Counted from the stretch's first letter, positions 8,845 to 16,929 are shown. The stretch: DNA of 64,000 bases from Cohnella endophytica (GCF_003628305.1 NZ_RBZM01000001.1:186001-250000); one strand, 5' to 3'. The notes: generated from the sequence alone by a model not told the origin. Numbers and translations are program-made.

Positions 8845-8859
8845 GTGATGAACAATCAC
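8845..8859 (+). promoter_or_regulatory. 5'-leader inverted repeat shared by the YjcZ-like genes (copy 1)
   Basis: GTGAT-GAACA-ATCAC lies 27 bp before the first YjcZ-like start. Equivalents are at 9405-9419 (GTGAT-AAACA-GTCAC) and on the minus strand at 9247-9233 (GTGAT-GAACG-ATCAC). In copies 1 and 3 an 11-mer, CGTATGCACTG or CGAATGTACTG, begins exactly 43 bp upstream of the repeat (8802 and 9362), so the control regions are homologous. It may be an operator or an mRNA hairpin. Confidence 0.55.
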
Positions 8860-8886
8860 AGATTAAGTAATCGGGTGGTGATTGCG

Positions 8887-8994
8887 ATGGGTTACGGTGG
8901 ATCTTGTGCAGGCTACGGCGGGATGCAAGCTGCTGCTTTCGTACTAGTACTTTTCATTCTTTTGGTCATCATCTTGAAAGCTGGTTTCTTCTAA
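8887..8994 (+). CDS. YjcZ-like tiny membrane peptide, copy 1
   Basis: A 35-residue peptide. A Gly-rich head (MGYGGSCAGYGGM) is followed by one hydrophobic helix (QAAAFVLVLFILLVIIL) and a short basic tail, as in the YjcZ/tiny_TM_bacill family, whose role is unknown beyond a link with sporulation. The start at 8887 is chosen because GGGTGGTGAT just upstream is repeated before copies 2 and 3. A longer in-frame start at ATG 8779, 15 nt after the YcaO stop and 3 nt after GGGAGG, would add a 36-residue leader. That would make it a conventional RiPP-like precursor, so both starts need testing. Confidence 0.8.
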   Translation: MGYGGSCAGYGGMQAAAFVLVLFILLVIILKAGFF

Positions 8995-9063
8995 TTAATC
9001 GTATTTCCGGCAGTTCCTTAACCTCAGTGGTTCTTTAGCAAACGGACCTGATAACGGTAAGAA

Positions 9064-9093
9064 AAACCCGCGATTCACCAGAATCGCGGGTTT
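9064..9093. terminator. Bidirectional terminator between convergent YjcZ-like genes
   Basis: The stem AACCCGCGATTC/GAATCGCGGGTT with a 4-nt loop is flanked by A residues on the left and T residues on the right. It lies between copy 1 (plus) and copy 2 (minus). Confidence 0.8.
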
Positions 9094-9104
9094 CATCTTA
9101 TCAA

Positions 9105-9206
9105 TTAGTAGCCGGCTCTTAAGATTATTACCAAAAGGATGAAGAGAACAAGTACAAACGCAGCTGCTTGCATCCCGCCGCCATATCCACCACAGCTTCC
9201 GCTCAA
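9105..9206 (-). CDS. YjcZ-like tiny membrane peptide, copy 2
   Basis: A 33-residue peptide starting TTG at 9206: head MSGSCGGYGGGM, helix AAAFVLVLFILLVIIL, tail RAGY. The start follows the GGTGGTGAATACT segment that matches the ribosome-binding region of the other copies. An ATG at 9221 would add five residues but lies upstream of that site. The membrane helix is almost identical to copy 1, pointing to recent duplication with inversion. It is too short for ordinary ORF finders. Confidence 0.75.
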   Translation of the reverse strand: MSGSCGGYGGGMQAAAFVLVLFILLVIILRAGY

Positions 9207-9441
9207 AGTATTCACCACCATTTTGTTTATTTGTGATCGTTCATCACGCAGTTAGCTTATGTATGGAGGAGTATTAAGTACTGTACAAATACCCAGTGCA
9301 TACGTAAACTCCACGTTTACCCATATTGCTGTGCATTAGCGGATTTGCGGATAAATCTGTGCGAATGTACTGGCAATATATTTAACCATGCGTAATCTAA
9401 CAGGGTGATAAACAGTCACAATAAATACGGGTGGTGATACT

Positions 9442-9573
9442 ATGACATATCCAGTTGGCGGTGTAGGTACCGGTTCTTGCGGAGGTTATGGCGGCATGGG
9501 TGCAGCTGCATTCGCTCTTGTTCTCTTTATCCTATTGGTCATCATCTTGCGCGCAGGAACAGGCATTTACTAA
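9442..9573 (+). CDS. YjcZ-like tiny membrane peptide, copy 3
   Basis: A 43-residue peptide with a slightly longer head (MTYPVGGVGTGSCGGYGGMG), the same helix (AAAFALVLFILLVIIL) and the tail RAGTGIY. ATG 9442 follows GGGTGGTGAT, the conserved ribosome-binding segment. The GSCGGYGG core is common to copies 2 and 3, and GSCAGYGG to copy 1. It is expected to be a single-pass membrane peptide. Function unknown. Confidence 0.8.
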   Translation: MTYPVGGVGTGSCGGYGGMGAAAFALVLFILLVIILRAGTGIY

Positions 9574-9595
9574 TCTTGAAATTCCTAGGCGGCAC

Positions 9596-9638
9596 ACAAC
9601 CCCGAAGAGCCATGCGGCTTTGCGGGGTTGTTTTTTTT
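9596..9638 (+). terminator. Intrinsic terminator after YjcZ-like copy 3
   Basis: ACAACCCCG (9596-9604) pairs with CGGGGTTGT, and an inner AGCC/GGCT hairpin sits between them. A run of T follows. Confidence 0.85.
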
Positions 9639-9664
9639 GTTATTTACTTTATTTGGGTATTGAA

Positions 9665-10426
9665 TTAATAAGCGGACCAACCGCCGTCCGCGGTTACGAC
9701 GGTACCGTTGACGAAGGCGGAGTCGTCGGAAGCAAGGAACAGCGCCACGCTTGCAATGTATTTGGGATCTCCGACATTCGTACGTTGCAGAGCCATGCCG
9801 GCCATTGCTTGTTCCAAGCCGAAAGCATCGGGTTCGTTTCCGCCTAAACCGATATTAGTGGCAACCGCGCCCGGAGCGATCGCATTGCAGCGAATTCCGA
9901 GTTTGCCGTATTGAAATCCAACGTTTTTCGTGAGTCCGACAACGGCGTGTTTAGAAGCCGTGTAGGCAATGCCGGCACGCGAACCGTAGAGGCCGCCGAC
10001 GGAAGCCGTATTCACGATGACGCCATGACCTTGTTTCGTCATAATCGGTATCGCTTTACGGATCGCTCTCATCGGTCCGGTAACGTTAATATCGATTACT
10101 CTGTTCCACATTTCGTCGGAAACGGATTCGGCAGACATCATAGCATCCATTATCCCTGCATTGTTAACGAGAATATCGAGTTTGCCGAAGCCTTGCACGG
10201 CCATATCGATCATGCGCGATACGTCATCTTCTTTCGTAACGTTGGCTACGACGCCCTTGGCTTGTCCGCCTGCAGACGTGATTTCCTGAACGACAGCGTT
10301 CACGGCCGTCTCGTTGATGTCAGCAACGACGACGCTTGCACCTTCTTGAGCGAACAATAGGGCCATAGCCTTGCCCATCCCGGAAGCGGCTCCCGTAATG
10401 ACGGCAGTTTTTCCTTGTAATTTCAT
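9665..10426 (-). CDS. Classical SDR oxidoreductase
   Basis: A 253-residue NAD(P)-dependent short-chain dehydrogenase. The cofactor motif is TGAASGMG (~12-19), with NNAG at ~89-92, the catalytic Ser in NTASVGG, and the catalytic YTASK. D38-type acidic residues after the second strand (VVVADIN) suggest NAD(H) preference. ATG 10426 follows CTGGAGGACGATGAG, a good ribosome binding site. It is divergent from a TetR regulator with palindromes between them, so induction by an electrophile or alcohol-type ligand is plausible. Substrate unknown. Confidence 0.88.
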   Translation of the reverse strand: MKLQGKTAVITGAASGMGKAMALLFAQEGASVVVADINETAVNAVVQEITSAGGQAKGVVANVTKEDDVSRMIDMAVQGFGKLDILVNNAGIMDAMMSAESVSDEMWNRVIDINVTGPMRAIRKAIPIMTKQGHGVIVNTASVGGLYGSRAGIAYTASKHAVVGLTKNVGFQYGKLGIRCNAIAPGAVATNIGLGGNEPDAFGLEQAMAGMALQRTNVGDPKYIASVALFLASDDSAFVNGTVVTADGGWSAY

Positions 10427-10469
10427 CTCATCGTCCTCCAGTACGTCATTATGAATTGGTTTGTTAAGG

Positions 10470-10554
10470 CGACAACGTGTCGTCTATAATAATAACAATC
10501 ATACGTGACGAACGCCTGACACTTCTTCGCGATTTGTAGTGTTTACGACAAATC
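10470..10554. promoter_or_regulatory. Two inverted repeats in the SDR/TetR divergent region
   Basis: CGACA-ACG-TGTCG lies at 10470-10482, and GATTTGT (10531-10537) pairs with ACAAATC (10548-10554). The first falls in the 18-bp spacer between TTGTTA (10461-10466) and TATAAT (10485-10490). These are candidate TetR operators; which one is used is not known. Confidence 0.5.
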
Positions 10555-10593
10555 TAGAGAATATGTAAGCGAATACTAGAGGAGGGAATCGTT

Positions 10594-11202
10594 ATTCCCA
10601 AAAAATACGAATATCCGGACGTACGAGTCGAGCGTACTCGAGGGTTATTAAAATCGGCATTGCTTTCTCTGCTCGCGGAAGGGACTTTTAACGAGCTGAA
10701 GATCAAGGGAATCGCCGATAAAGCCAAGGTTAATCGGGTGACCTTCTATGACCATTATTCCTCGAAAGAAGAGCTACTCGCCGAGCTAATCGATGACGTA
10801 TTAAACGAATACGCGGATATCATAGAAGGAATGCCGAAAACTCCGTCGGTTCCAAGGCCATCTGCCGAATTGATCAAAACCATTAAACTGTCCGTTGGAC
10901 ATATTAAGAAACACGCGGATTTTTACAAGATCATGTTGCTGACGAACGGGGTACCCGATTTCTCGAATCGGCTCCATGATCAGATGAGCGAGTCCTTGCA
11001 TAAATTGATGCGATTAAACGTCATGGATCATCCCGAAATCGATTTCGATTTGTTCGTGGATTGGATTATCGGCGGGGCAATCGGGGTTTATAAATATTGG
11101 CTTCACAACGGGATGAGACAAACGGAGGAAGTAATCTCGAAGCAACTTTTAATGTTTACGCTCTCGTCAAGCCAAGTGCTTAATTCTCGGACCACTTTGT
11201 AG
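10594..11202 (+). CDS. TetR-family regulator with apparent ATT start
   Basis: About 202 residues: an N-terminal TetR helix-turn-helix (IADKAKVNRVTFYDHYSSKEEL) and a C-terminal TetR_C-type ligand domain. No ATG, GTG or TTG exists in frame between the upstream stop (10555) and TTG 10660, and starting there would delete helix 1. An ATT at 10594 lies 8 nt after GGAGG and gives a normal N-terminus (residues 2-9 PKKYEYPD). I therefore place the start at ATT. Divergent from the SDR gene, it probably represses it and/or itself through the palindromes between them. Confidence 0.8.
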   Translation: MPKKYEYPDVRVERTRGLLKSALLSLLAEGTFNELKIKGIADKAKVNRVTFYDHYSSKEELLAELIDDVLNEYADIIEGMPKTPSVPRPSAELIKTIKLSVGHIKKHADFYKIMLLTNGVPDFSNRLHDQMSESLHKLMRLNVMDHPEIDFDLFVDWIIGGAIGVYKYWLHNGMRQTEEVISKQLLMFTLSSSQVLNSRTTL

Positions 11203-11323
11203 AGTTACAACCCAAAATACCGAACCTCCATTAGGTCGTTTTACAAACATGACATATGTCCAAACTTTCCGCTCATACGGTAAAGAGGTGAAACTTTACC
11301 GAGGGGAGGAGGGAAAACCGCAT

Positions 11324-12136
11324 ATGCCCGATGAGTTTGTCGTGCGATCCTTGGAAGAAGTAAGGTTCTGGTCGCGTATTATGAAGGAGCATTCTTTATT
11401 TCTCCGATTGGGATTCCGATGCGAAGACACGCAATTAATTCATGAGGCTAATCAGTTTTATTCCCTATTCGAGTCAGTAGAAAATAGGGCCAATGCATTT
11501 ACGATCGGAACCGATCCGAGTGTAATAAGAAGGTTTAACGAAGAAGTGCATAAGGCTGTTTCTTATATTTGGGTTTTCAAGAGAAAGGTGCTCGGCTTGA
11601 TCTTGACCTGTCAGCTCCCAGGCGCCAATAACTTTCCCTTATTGGTCGATCACGTGAGCCGAGAGGCTAATTACTTCAGGAATCGTTTGACGGAATTAAA
11701 TTTAGGCAGATTAGAAGCGTTGCCGGACGCCATTATAGATGAAAATGTATTCTTCTTAAAAATCATGGCCGATCATGCCAAATTCATAAGTCATCTACTC
11801 GATCCATCTGAACGAAAACTCGTAGATCAGGCCAATAACTTCAGCCAAGAGTTCGACCAGTTGTTGTTTCAGGCGAAGGACTTGGAATCGATGCGTCCGC
11901 AATCGCAGACCGTACCGCTACTTGACCAATTCCTAGATCAGAATAGAGTATCCGTGAAATCATTGCGCGATTTCAAGAAAACGGCCCGCGATTTAATAGA
12001 AGCTTGCCGAATCAAAAGCATTATCCATCCTTTGTTGGCGGATCATGTATTCCGGGAAGCGGAGCATTTCTTGGTCATAATCGACATGTTCGAGAACAGC
12101 TTGACGGGTAAACCCATACCAGCAATCGATCATTAG
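11324..12136 (+). CDS. DUF2935 protein (tandem four-helix domains)
   Basis: 270 residues from ATG 11324, chosen because GAGGAGGG lies 10 nt upstream; ATG 11249 has no such site. Two repeats of the DUF2935 helical domain begin with RSLEEVRFWSRIMKEHSLF and DENVFFLKIMADHAKFISHL. Each carries His and Glu residues placed as in ferritin-like metal sites. The family is common in spore-formers and has no proven function; metal binding is inferred. It stands alone between a TetR gene and a terminator. Confidence 0.8.
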   Translation: MPDEFVVRSLEEVRFWSRIMKEHSLFLRLGFRCEDTQLIHEANQFYSLFESVENRANAFTIGTDPSVIRRFNEEVHKAVSYIWVFKRKVLGLILTCQLPGANNFPLLVDHVSREANYFRNRLTELNLGRLEALPDAIIDENVFFLKIMADHAKFISHLLDPSERKLVDQANNFSQEFDQLLFQAKDLESMRPQSQTVPLLDQFLDQNRVSVKSLRDFKKTARDLIEACRIKSIIHPLLADHVFREAEHFLVIIDMFENSLTGKPIPAIDH

Positions 12137-12137
12137 A

Positions 12138-12170
12138 GTGCCAAAACTTAGTTTTGGCACTTGTTTTTTT
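12138..12170 (+). terminator. Intrinsic terminator after the DUF2935 gene
   Basis: The stem GTGCCAAAAC/GTTTTGGCAC with a TTA loop is followed shortly by seven T. Confidence 0.9.
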
Positions 12171-12221
12171 GCGGATTCGCAGGGGCTTACTTAGGAATGT
12201 ATAAGCGTCGCCATCGATGAA

Positions 12222-12249
12222 TTGGAACAGTTAGGAAACATGTTATAAT
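12222..12249 (+). promoter_or_regulatory. Promoter of the hybrid kinase gene
   Basis: TTGGAA at 12222-12227 and TATAAT at 12244-12249 are separated by 16 bp. They lie 57 bp before the GTG start of the kinase. Confidence 0.6.
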
Positions 12250-12305
12250 TGAACTACATTCATTGAAATGCTGCTTTCTCTATCGTATTAGGGGGTTGTC
12301 CGTTA

Positions 12306-14225
12306 GTGGAGAATATGCAAATCAATCAGCTTGCCTTGTTCGAACATATTTATAATCAAACGCCGATCGGGATCGTTATCGTGTCGCTGGATTATAAATG
12401 GATTAACGTTAACTCGGCTGCCTGCCGCATGTTCGGCTATGATGAAGAGGAATTGTTGCAAAAGAGGGACAAGGACATCGCTTATCCAGAAGATTTTGCA
12501 AAAAACGCCAAACTCTACGACGATCTGCTGACGGGACGTATTCCTTTATTTAAAATCGAGAAACGTTACCTACATAAAAACGGAAGCGTCATTTGGACTT
12601 CATCGCAAGTTTCGCTCGTGCGGGAGGAAACGGATGGGGCGCCGCTATATTTCATCACCCAGATCATCGACGTTACGGCGAACAAACATGCCGAACAGAG
12701 ACTTCAGGAATCGGTTGAGCGTTATACCTCTCTCAAAAGGTATAACCATGACGCCATCATTTCCTTTGATCTTCAGGGCCGCATCATGAATGCGAACGTC
12801 ATGGCCGAACGGCTGACGGGCCAACGGATTAAGGACTTGATCAATACGCCAATATCGACGATTATCGGAGAGGAAAATCTAGAGCGCATATTGTCCGACA
12901 ATGAACAATACGCGGAAATCGAGAGTTCGATCAGCCTCGTTCCTCATATCGACGGTCATAAGGTAGAAGTATTGGTCACGATTGCTCCGATTATCGTCAA
13001 TCACAGAAACATCGGTTTTTATCTCTTAATCAAGGATATTACCGAGCAGAAGAAGCTGCTCATCGATAAGGAAGCAGCCGAGAAGACGAACGAAGTGAAA
13101 AGCGAATTCCTGGCCATGATGAGTCATGAAATCCGCACACCCATGAATGGCGTAATCGGGATGACGGATTTACTGTCGGATACGAAGCTTGATGCGGAGC
13201 AACAGGAGTATGTGTCGGTCATCAAGAGCAGCGGAGAAATTCTGTTGAGCATCATTAACGATATCTTGGATTTCTCCAAGATCGAATCCGGCAACTCGGA
13301 GCTCATCGAGGAACCTTTCGGTCTTAGTAACGCAATTGCCGCTACCATGGATACCCTCATGCCGAAAGCTTTGAACAAGAATCTGGATATGAAGGTTTCT
13401 ATCAGCCCTGGCGTTCCCGATCTCTTAATCGGCGATTCGGTGAAGCTCAAGCAAATTCTCATGAATCTGACGAGCAACGCGATCAAATTCACTCCTGAAG
13501 GTTCGATTTCCATCTCGGTCGATAGAGAAGGAGTCGAAGGGGACAAGGTCCGTCTTCAATTCACGATTCGGGATACGGGGATCGGCATTCCGGCGGACAA
13601 AGTCGGGCATTTGTTTCAACCGTTCTATCAAGTGGATCACTTCATGGTGCGCAAGGCGGAAGGAACTGGTTTGGGGCTTGCGATCACGAAGAAGCTAGTT
13701 CAACTCATGGACGGCGAGATCAATTACAAGCCTAACCCGGTTTCCGGCTCGACGTTTATTTTCGATATTTTGATCAAGGCGGAACTCCCGCAAGATTTAC
13801 AGATTTTCGATGATCAGGATTGGGAAGCTCGACCTGAACTGGGAGTTATCCATATTTTAGTCGCGGAAGACAACGACGTGAATCGGAAAGTGCTCGTTCG
13901 CATGCTCGAGAAACTGGGCTGCCGGCCCGTAGCCGTACGAAACGGTGTCGAGGCGCTTGACGCGATGAGCGACAATCGTTTCGATATCGTCTTTATGGAT
14001 ATCCAGATGCCGGTGATGAATGGACTCGAAGCCACGAAACGGATCATCCAGACGCTCGCGCCCGAAGACCTTCCTTATATCGTAGCGGTAACAGCAAATG
14101 CGCTGTTAGGTGATAGAGAGAGATATATGGAGGCAGGCATGAACGAATATATCAGTAAACCGCTGCAGAGCTCCGCGGTGTCCAAGATCATTATGAAATA
14201 TCTCGCCGTATCCGAAACGACTTAA
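12306..14225 (+). CDS. Hybrid histidine kinase: PAS-PAS-HisKA-HATPase-REC
   Basis: A 639-residue cytoplasmic protein with no membrane segment. The order is PAS (~10-125), PAS (~135-255), HisKA with phospho-acceptor H274 (MMSHEIRTPMNG), HATPase_c with the N, G1 (DTGIG) and G2 (GTGLGLAI) boxes, and a C-terminal receiver with D565 (MDIQMP). It reads like an ArcB/BarA-type soluble hybrid kinase sensing an internal signal through PAS. No HPt domain or cognate regulator gene lies beside it, so its partner is elsewhere. GTG 12306 follows an AGGGGG site. Confidence 0.92.
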   Translation: MENMQINQLALFEHIYNQTPIGIVIVSLDYKWINVNSAACRMFGYDEEELLQKRDKDIAYPEDFAKNAKLYDDLLTGRIPLFKIEKRYLHKNGSVIWTSSQVSLVREETDGAPLYFITQIIDVTANKHAEQRLQESVERYTSLKRYNHDAIISFDLQGRIMNANVMAERLTGQRIKDLINTPISTIIGEENLERILSDNEQYAEIESSISLVPHIDGHKVEVLVTIAPIIVNHRNIGFYLLIKDITEQKKLLIDKEAAEKTNEVKSEFLAMMSHEIRTPMNGVIGMTDLLSDTKLDAEQQEYVSVIKSSGEILLSIINDILDFSKIESGNSELIEEPFGLSNAIAATMDTLMPKALNKNLDMKVSISPGVPDLLIGDSVKLKQILMNLTSNAIKFTPEGSISISVDREGVEGDKVRLQFTIRDTGIGIPADKVGHLFQPFYQVDHFMVRKAEGTGLGLAITKKLVQLMDGEINYKPNPVSGSTFIFDILIKAELPQDLQIFDDQDWEARPELGVIHILVAEDNDVNRKVLVRMLEKLGCRPVAVRNGVEALDAMSDNRFDIVFMDIQMPVMNGLEATKRIIQTLAPEDLPYIVAVTANALLGDRERYMEAGMNEYISKPLQSSAVSKIIMKYLAVSETT

Positions 14226-14308
14226 CACTCCGATAAACTTGAGATGATATAATGAAGCCTCAATTAGCCTATTAACGGTGTTAATACTAGCGGATAGGGG
14301 CAGTTAAT

Positions 14309-15493
14309 ATCAGTACATCCCATAAATTCAAGTCGATCATGGAAATATTAGGGGTTTCCGCGATTCTGGGCTTGACTTCGTTCGGCGGACCGATCGCGCA
14401 CCTCGGTTATTTTCACAATGAATATGTTAGACGCAGAAAATGGATGGACGAAAAAAATTATGCGGACTTAGTGGCACTATGCCAGTTTCTTCCCGGGCCG
14501 GCTAGTAGCCAAGTGGGGATAGGAATCGGAATTACGCGCGCCGGAATATTAGGCGGGATCGCAGCATGGGTAGGCTTCACGTTACCTTCGTTGCTTGCGA
14601 TCGTTTGCTTCGCTTTGTTGTTGAAGGGGTTCGATATCGGGAATACGGGATGGATTCACGGCCTCAAAATCGTAGCGGTAGCCATAGTCGCCCAAGCTAT
14701 CGCGGGAATGGGCAAGAAGCTGATCGTCGATCGGAATGGAGCAACGATAGCGGTATTGGCTACAACCCTCACCTTAGCTTGGCAAACTTCGCTTAGTCAG
14801 ATCTCGGCCATTCTCGTAGCCGCTGCCTTAGGGTTGTTCCTATTCAAGCCAATTGAAATCGCCGACGTACCTGATATCCATGTGCCGATGAAGCGGTCCG
14901 TTGCCGGATTCTGTTTGCTATTATTTTTCGTACTATTATTTGCGCTCCCATTGATCAGAGAACTGACTTCCTCCTCTTGGATTGCGATGTTCGATAGCTT
15001 CTATAGATCGGGTTCGCTCGTATTCGGAGGAGGGCATGTCGTTCTTCCGCTCCTCGAAAGAGAAGTCGTAACCGCCGGTTGGATATCGAGAGAAGATTTC
15101 TTGGCCGGATACGGTGCCGCGCAAGCCGTGCCGGGTCCATTGTTTACGTTCGCGGCATATATCGGAGCGGTGATGGAGGGCTGGCGCGGGGCGGCGGTCG
15201 CTACGATAGGCATATTCCTTCCCGCTTTTCTATTGGTTGCGGGAGCGTTGCCCTTCTGGTCGTCCCTAAGAAAAAGTCCTAAAATTCAGGGCGCGCTCCG
15301 GGGGATTAATGCCGCAGTCGTGGGCATTTTATTATCGGCGTTTTATCATCCGATCTGGACAAGCTCGATTCTAGCTTCCCAAGATTTTGCTCTGGCCTGC
15401 ATTTTGTTCGTCATGCTTGTTTTCTGGAATGTTCCCCCATGGATCGTCGTCGTATTAGGCGCTTTGGGCGGTATATTAATCAGCTATTTATAG
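14309..15493 (+). CDS. chrA: Chromate transporter (ChrA/CHR family)
   Basis: A membrane protein of ~384-394 residues with two homologous CHR halves. The first has LTSFGGPIAHLGYF and QFLPGPASSQVGIGIG; the second has FGGGHVVLPLLERE and AQAVPGPLFTFAAYIG. The family exports chromate. ATG 14339 has no ribosome binding site. An in-frame ATC at 14309 lies 8 nt after AGGGG and would give the ~10 extra residues usual in this family, so I place the start there with reservation. It sits alone, with no chrB-like regulator. Confidence 0.85.
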   Translation: MSTSHKFKSIMEILGVSAILGLTSFGGPIAHLGYFHNEYVRRRKWMDEKNYADLVALCQFLPGPASSQVGIGIGITRAGILGGIAAWVGFTLPSLLAIVCFALLLKGFDIGNTGWIHGLKIVAVAIVAQAIAGMGKKLIVDRNGATIAVLATTLTLAWQTSLSQISAILVAAALGLFLFKPIEIADVPDIHVPMKRSVAGFCLLLFFVLLFALPLIRELTSSSWIAMFDSFYRSGSLVFGGGHVVLPLLEREVVTAGWISREDFLAGYGAAQAVPGPLFTFAAYIGAVMEGWRGAAVATIGIFLPAFLLVAGALPFWSSLRKSPKIQGALRGINAAVVGILLSAFYHPIWTSSILASQDFALACILFVMLVFWNVPPWIVVVLGALGGILISYL

Positions 15494-15502
15494 ACGCGGT
15501 TC

Positions 15503-15567
15503 ATGATAGATTATCATTCGGTTATCATGCTCCTACTATTGATCGTAGAGGGTTATCGTTCTATGAT
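15503..15567 (+). promoter_or_regulatory. Promoter with palindromic ATGATA/TATCAT elements before murA
   Basis: TTGATC (15539-15544) and TATGAT (15562-15567) with a 17-bp spacer form a sigma-A-type promoter. Just upstream is the perfect repeat ATGATA-GAT-TATCAT (15503-15517). Another TATCAT lies at 15523-15528, and the -10 itself sits in CTATGATAG. The repeated half-site suggests an operator for an unknown regulator. Confidence 0.5.
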
Positions 15568-15615
15568 AGTTTAGGATCGGAATAATTGAACCTAAACGGC
15601 CGAGGAGAATACAAC

Positions 15616-16917
15616 ATGAAACGAATCGTCGTACAACCTTCACATAGTCTCAACGGAATCGTAGCTATTCCAGGTTCCAAGAATAGCTCATTAGCTTTAA
15701 TGGCTGCGGCATGCTTGGCGGACGAGCCTGTAATCCTGCATGGAATTCCTCGGATAACCGACTTGGACGTGTTTTTCAATATCGGAGAGGAAATCGGCAT
15801 CGATATTAAGCGCAACGACGATCAAGCCGTTGTTATCGACTCGCGCGGCATTCACTCGACGGCCATCGACCCGCACAAAGCATCCGCTTTCCGAACCACG
15901 TATTATTTCGTGGGGGCTCTGCTTGGTAAATATGGCAATGTAAGCTTAGGTTATCCAGGCGGCGACAACTTCGTCAGCAGGCCGATCGACCAACATATTA
16001 AAGCGTTGGAAGCGATGGGAGCAAGATTTACGTTCCATGCCGAATATTACGACGTGGAGACCTCTGGACTTCACGGCGCGGATATTTATTTCGATACGAT
16101 TTCTTCTGGTGCGACTATCAACGCTTTGTTGGCAGCGGCAAGAGCCAAAGGAAAGACGATATTGCGCCAAGCGGCCAGGGATCCGGAAGTGGTCGATACC
16201 GCAAATCTGCTTATTCAGATGGGGGCGAGAATCAGAGGAGCCGGGTCGGACACGATTACGATCGAAGGCGTCCAACATCTGCGCGGTTGCACGTATACCG
16301 CTATCCCCGATCGATTGATCGCCGGCTCTTTCTTGATCGCCGCGGGAGCGACGGGAGGGGCCGTTACGGTGACGGATATTATACCGGAGCATCTCGGCTC
16401 TTGCATCGCGAAGTTAAGCGAGATAGGTCTCCACATAGAGTCGACCGATAATTCCGTTACGGCATTTGCTCATGGTAAACTAAGAGCAACGCGGGTTCGA
16501 ACCTCGATGTATCCCGGGTTCCCAACCGATCTTCAGCAGCCTCTAACCGCGCTTTTGACGCAAATTCCGGGAAGAAGCATCGTCGCGGACCGCATCTATC
16601 CGAGAAGATTTCAACACGTCGCGCAATTAAACAGAATGAATGCGGATATCGAAGTTCGATCGGGAGTCGCGGTGATCAAAGGTGGCACGCCTCTAAGAGG
16701 CGCATTCGTTCACGCCTCCGACGTCCGCGCGGGCATCTGTTTGCTTATCGCCGGATTGGCCGCGGAAGGGGCCACTTCCATCACGGGAATTAGCCATATC
16801 GAACGCGGATACGAGAATATCGTGGAGTCGTTCCGATCCATCGGAGCGACATTGGACATGCAGGAGATGCACGAAGAGAGTCTGAACGAAGCCAAATCCA
16901 ATATTAAATTTTCATAA
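15616..16917 (+). CDS. murA: UDP-GlcNAc enolpyruvyl transferase with Cys-to-Asp active site
   Basis: A 433-residue MurA-type protein (EPSP synthase fold). It transfers enolpyruvate from PEP to UDP-GlcNAc, the first step of peptidoglycan synthesis. The PEP/UDP-GlcNAc lysine is K22 (GSKNSS), and YPGFPTDLQQP carries the catalytic Asp region. The loop that normally reads GGC has GGD here (D117 in YPGGDNFVSRP). This is the position alkylated by fosfomycin, and Asp variants are known to be fosfomycin-insensitive. ATG 15616 follows GAGGAG. It is isolated from other wall genes, so it is probably a second MurA. Confidence 0.85.
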   Translation: MKRIVVQPSHSLNGIVAIPGSKNSSLALMAAACLADEPVILHGIPRITDLDVFFNIGEEIGIDIKRNDDQAVVIDSRGIHSTAIDPHKASAFRTTYYFVGALLGKYGNVSLGYPGGDNFVSRPIDQHIKALEAMGARFTFHAEYYDVETSGLHGADIYFDTISSGATINALLAAARAKGKTILRQAARDPEVVDTANLLIQMGARIRGAGSDTITIEGVQHLRGCTYTAIPDRLIAGSFLIAAGATGGAVTVTDIIPEHLGSCIAKLSEIGLHIESTDNSVTAFAHGKLRATRVRTSMYPGFPTDLQQPLTALLTQIPGRSIVADRIYPRRFQHVAQLNRMNADIEVRSGVAVIKGGTPLRGAFVHASDVRAGICLLIAGLAAEGATSITGISHIERGYENIVESFRSIGATLDMQEMHEESLNEAKSNIKFS

Positions 16918-16929
16918 GGGGTATGAATA

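Noticed and set aside
9240-9440. A further small gene in the divergent region of YjcZ-like copies 2 and 3
   Set aside because: I found only the shared promoter motifs and stop codons in every frame with a plausible start.
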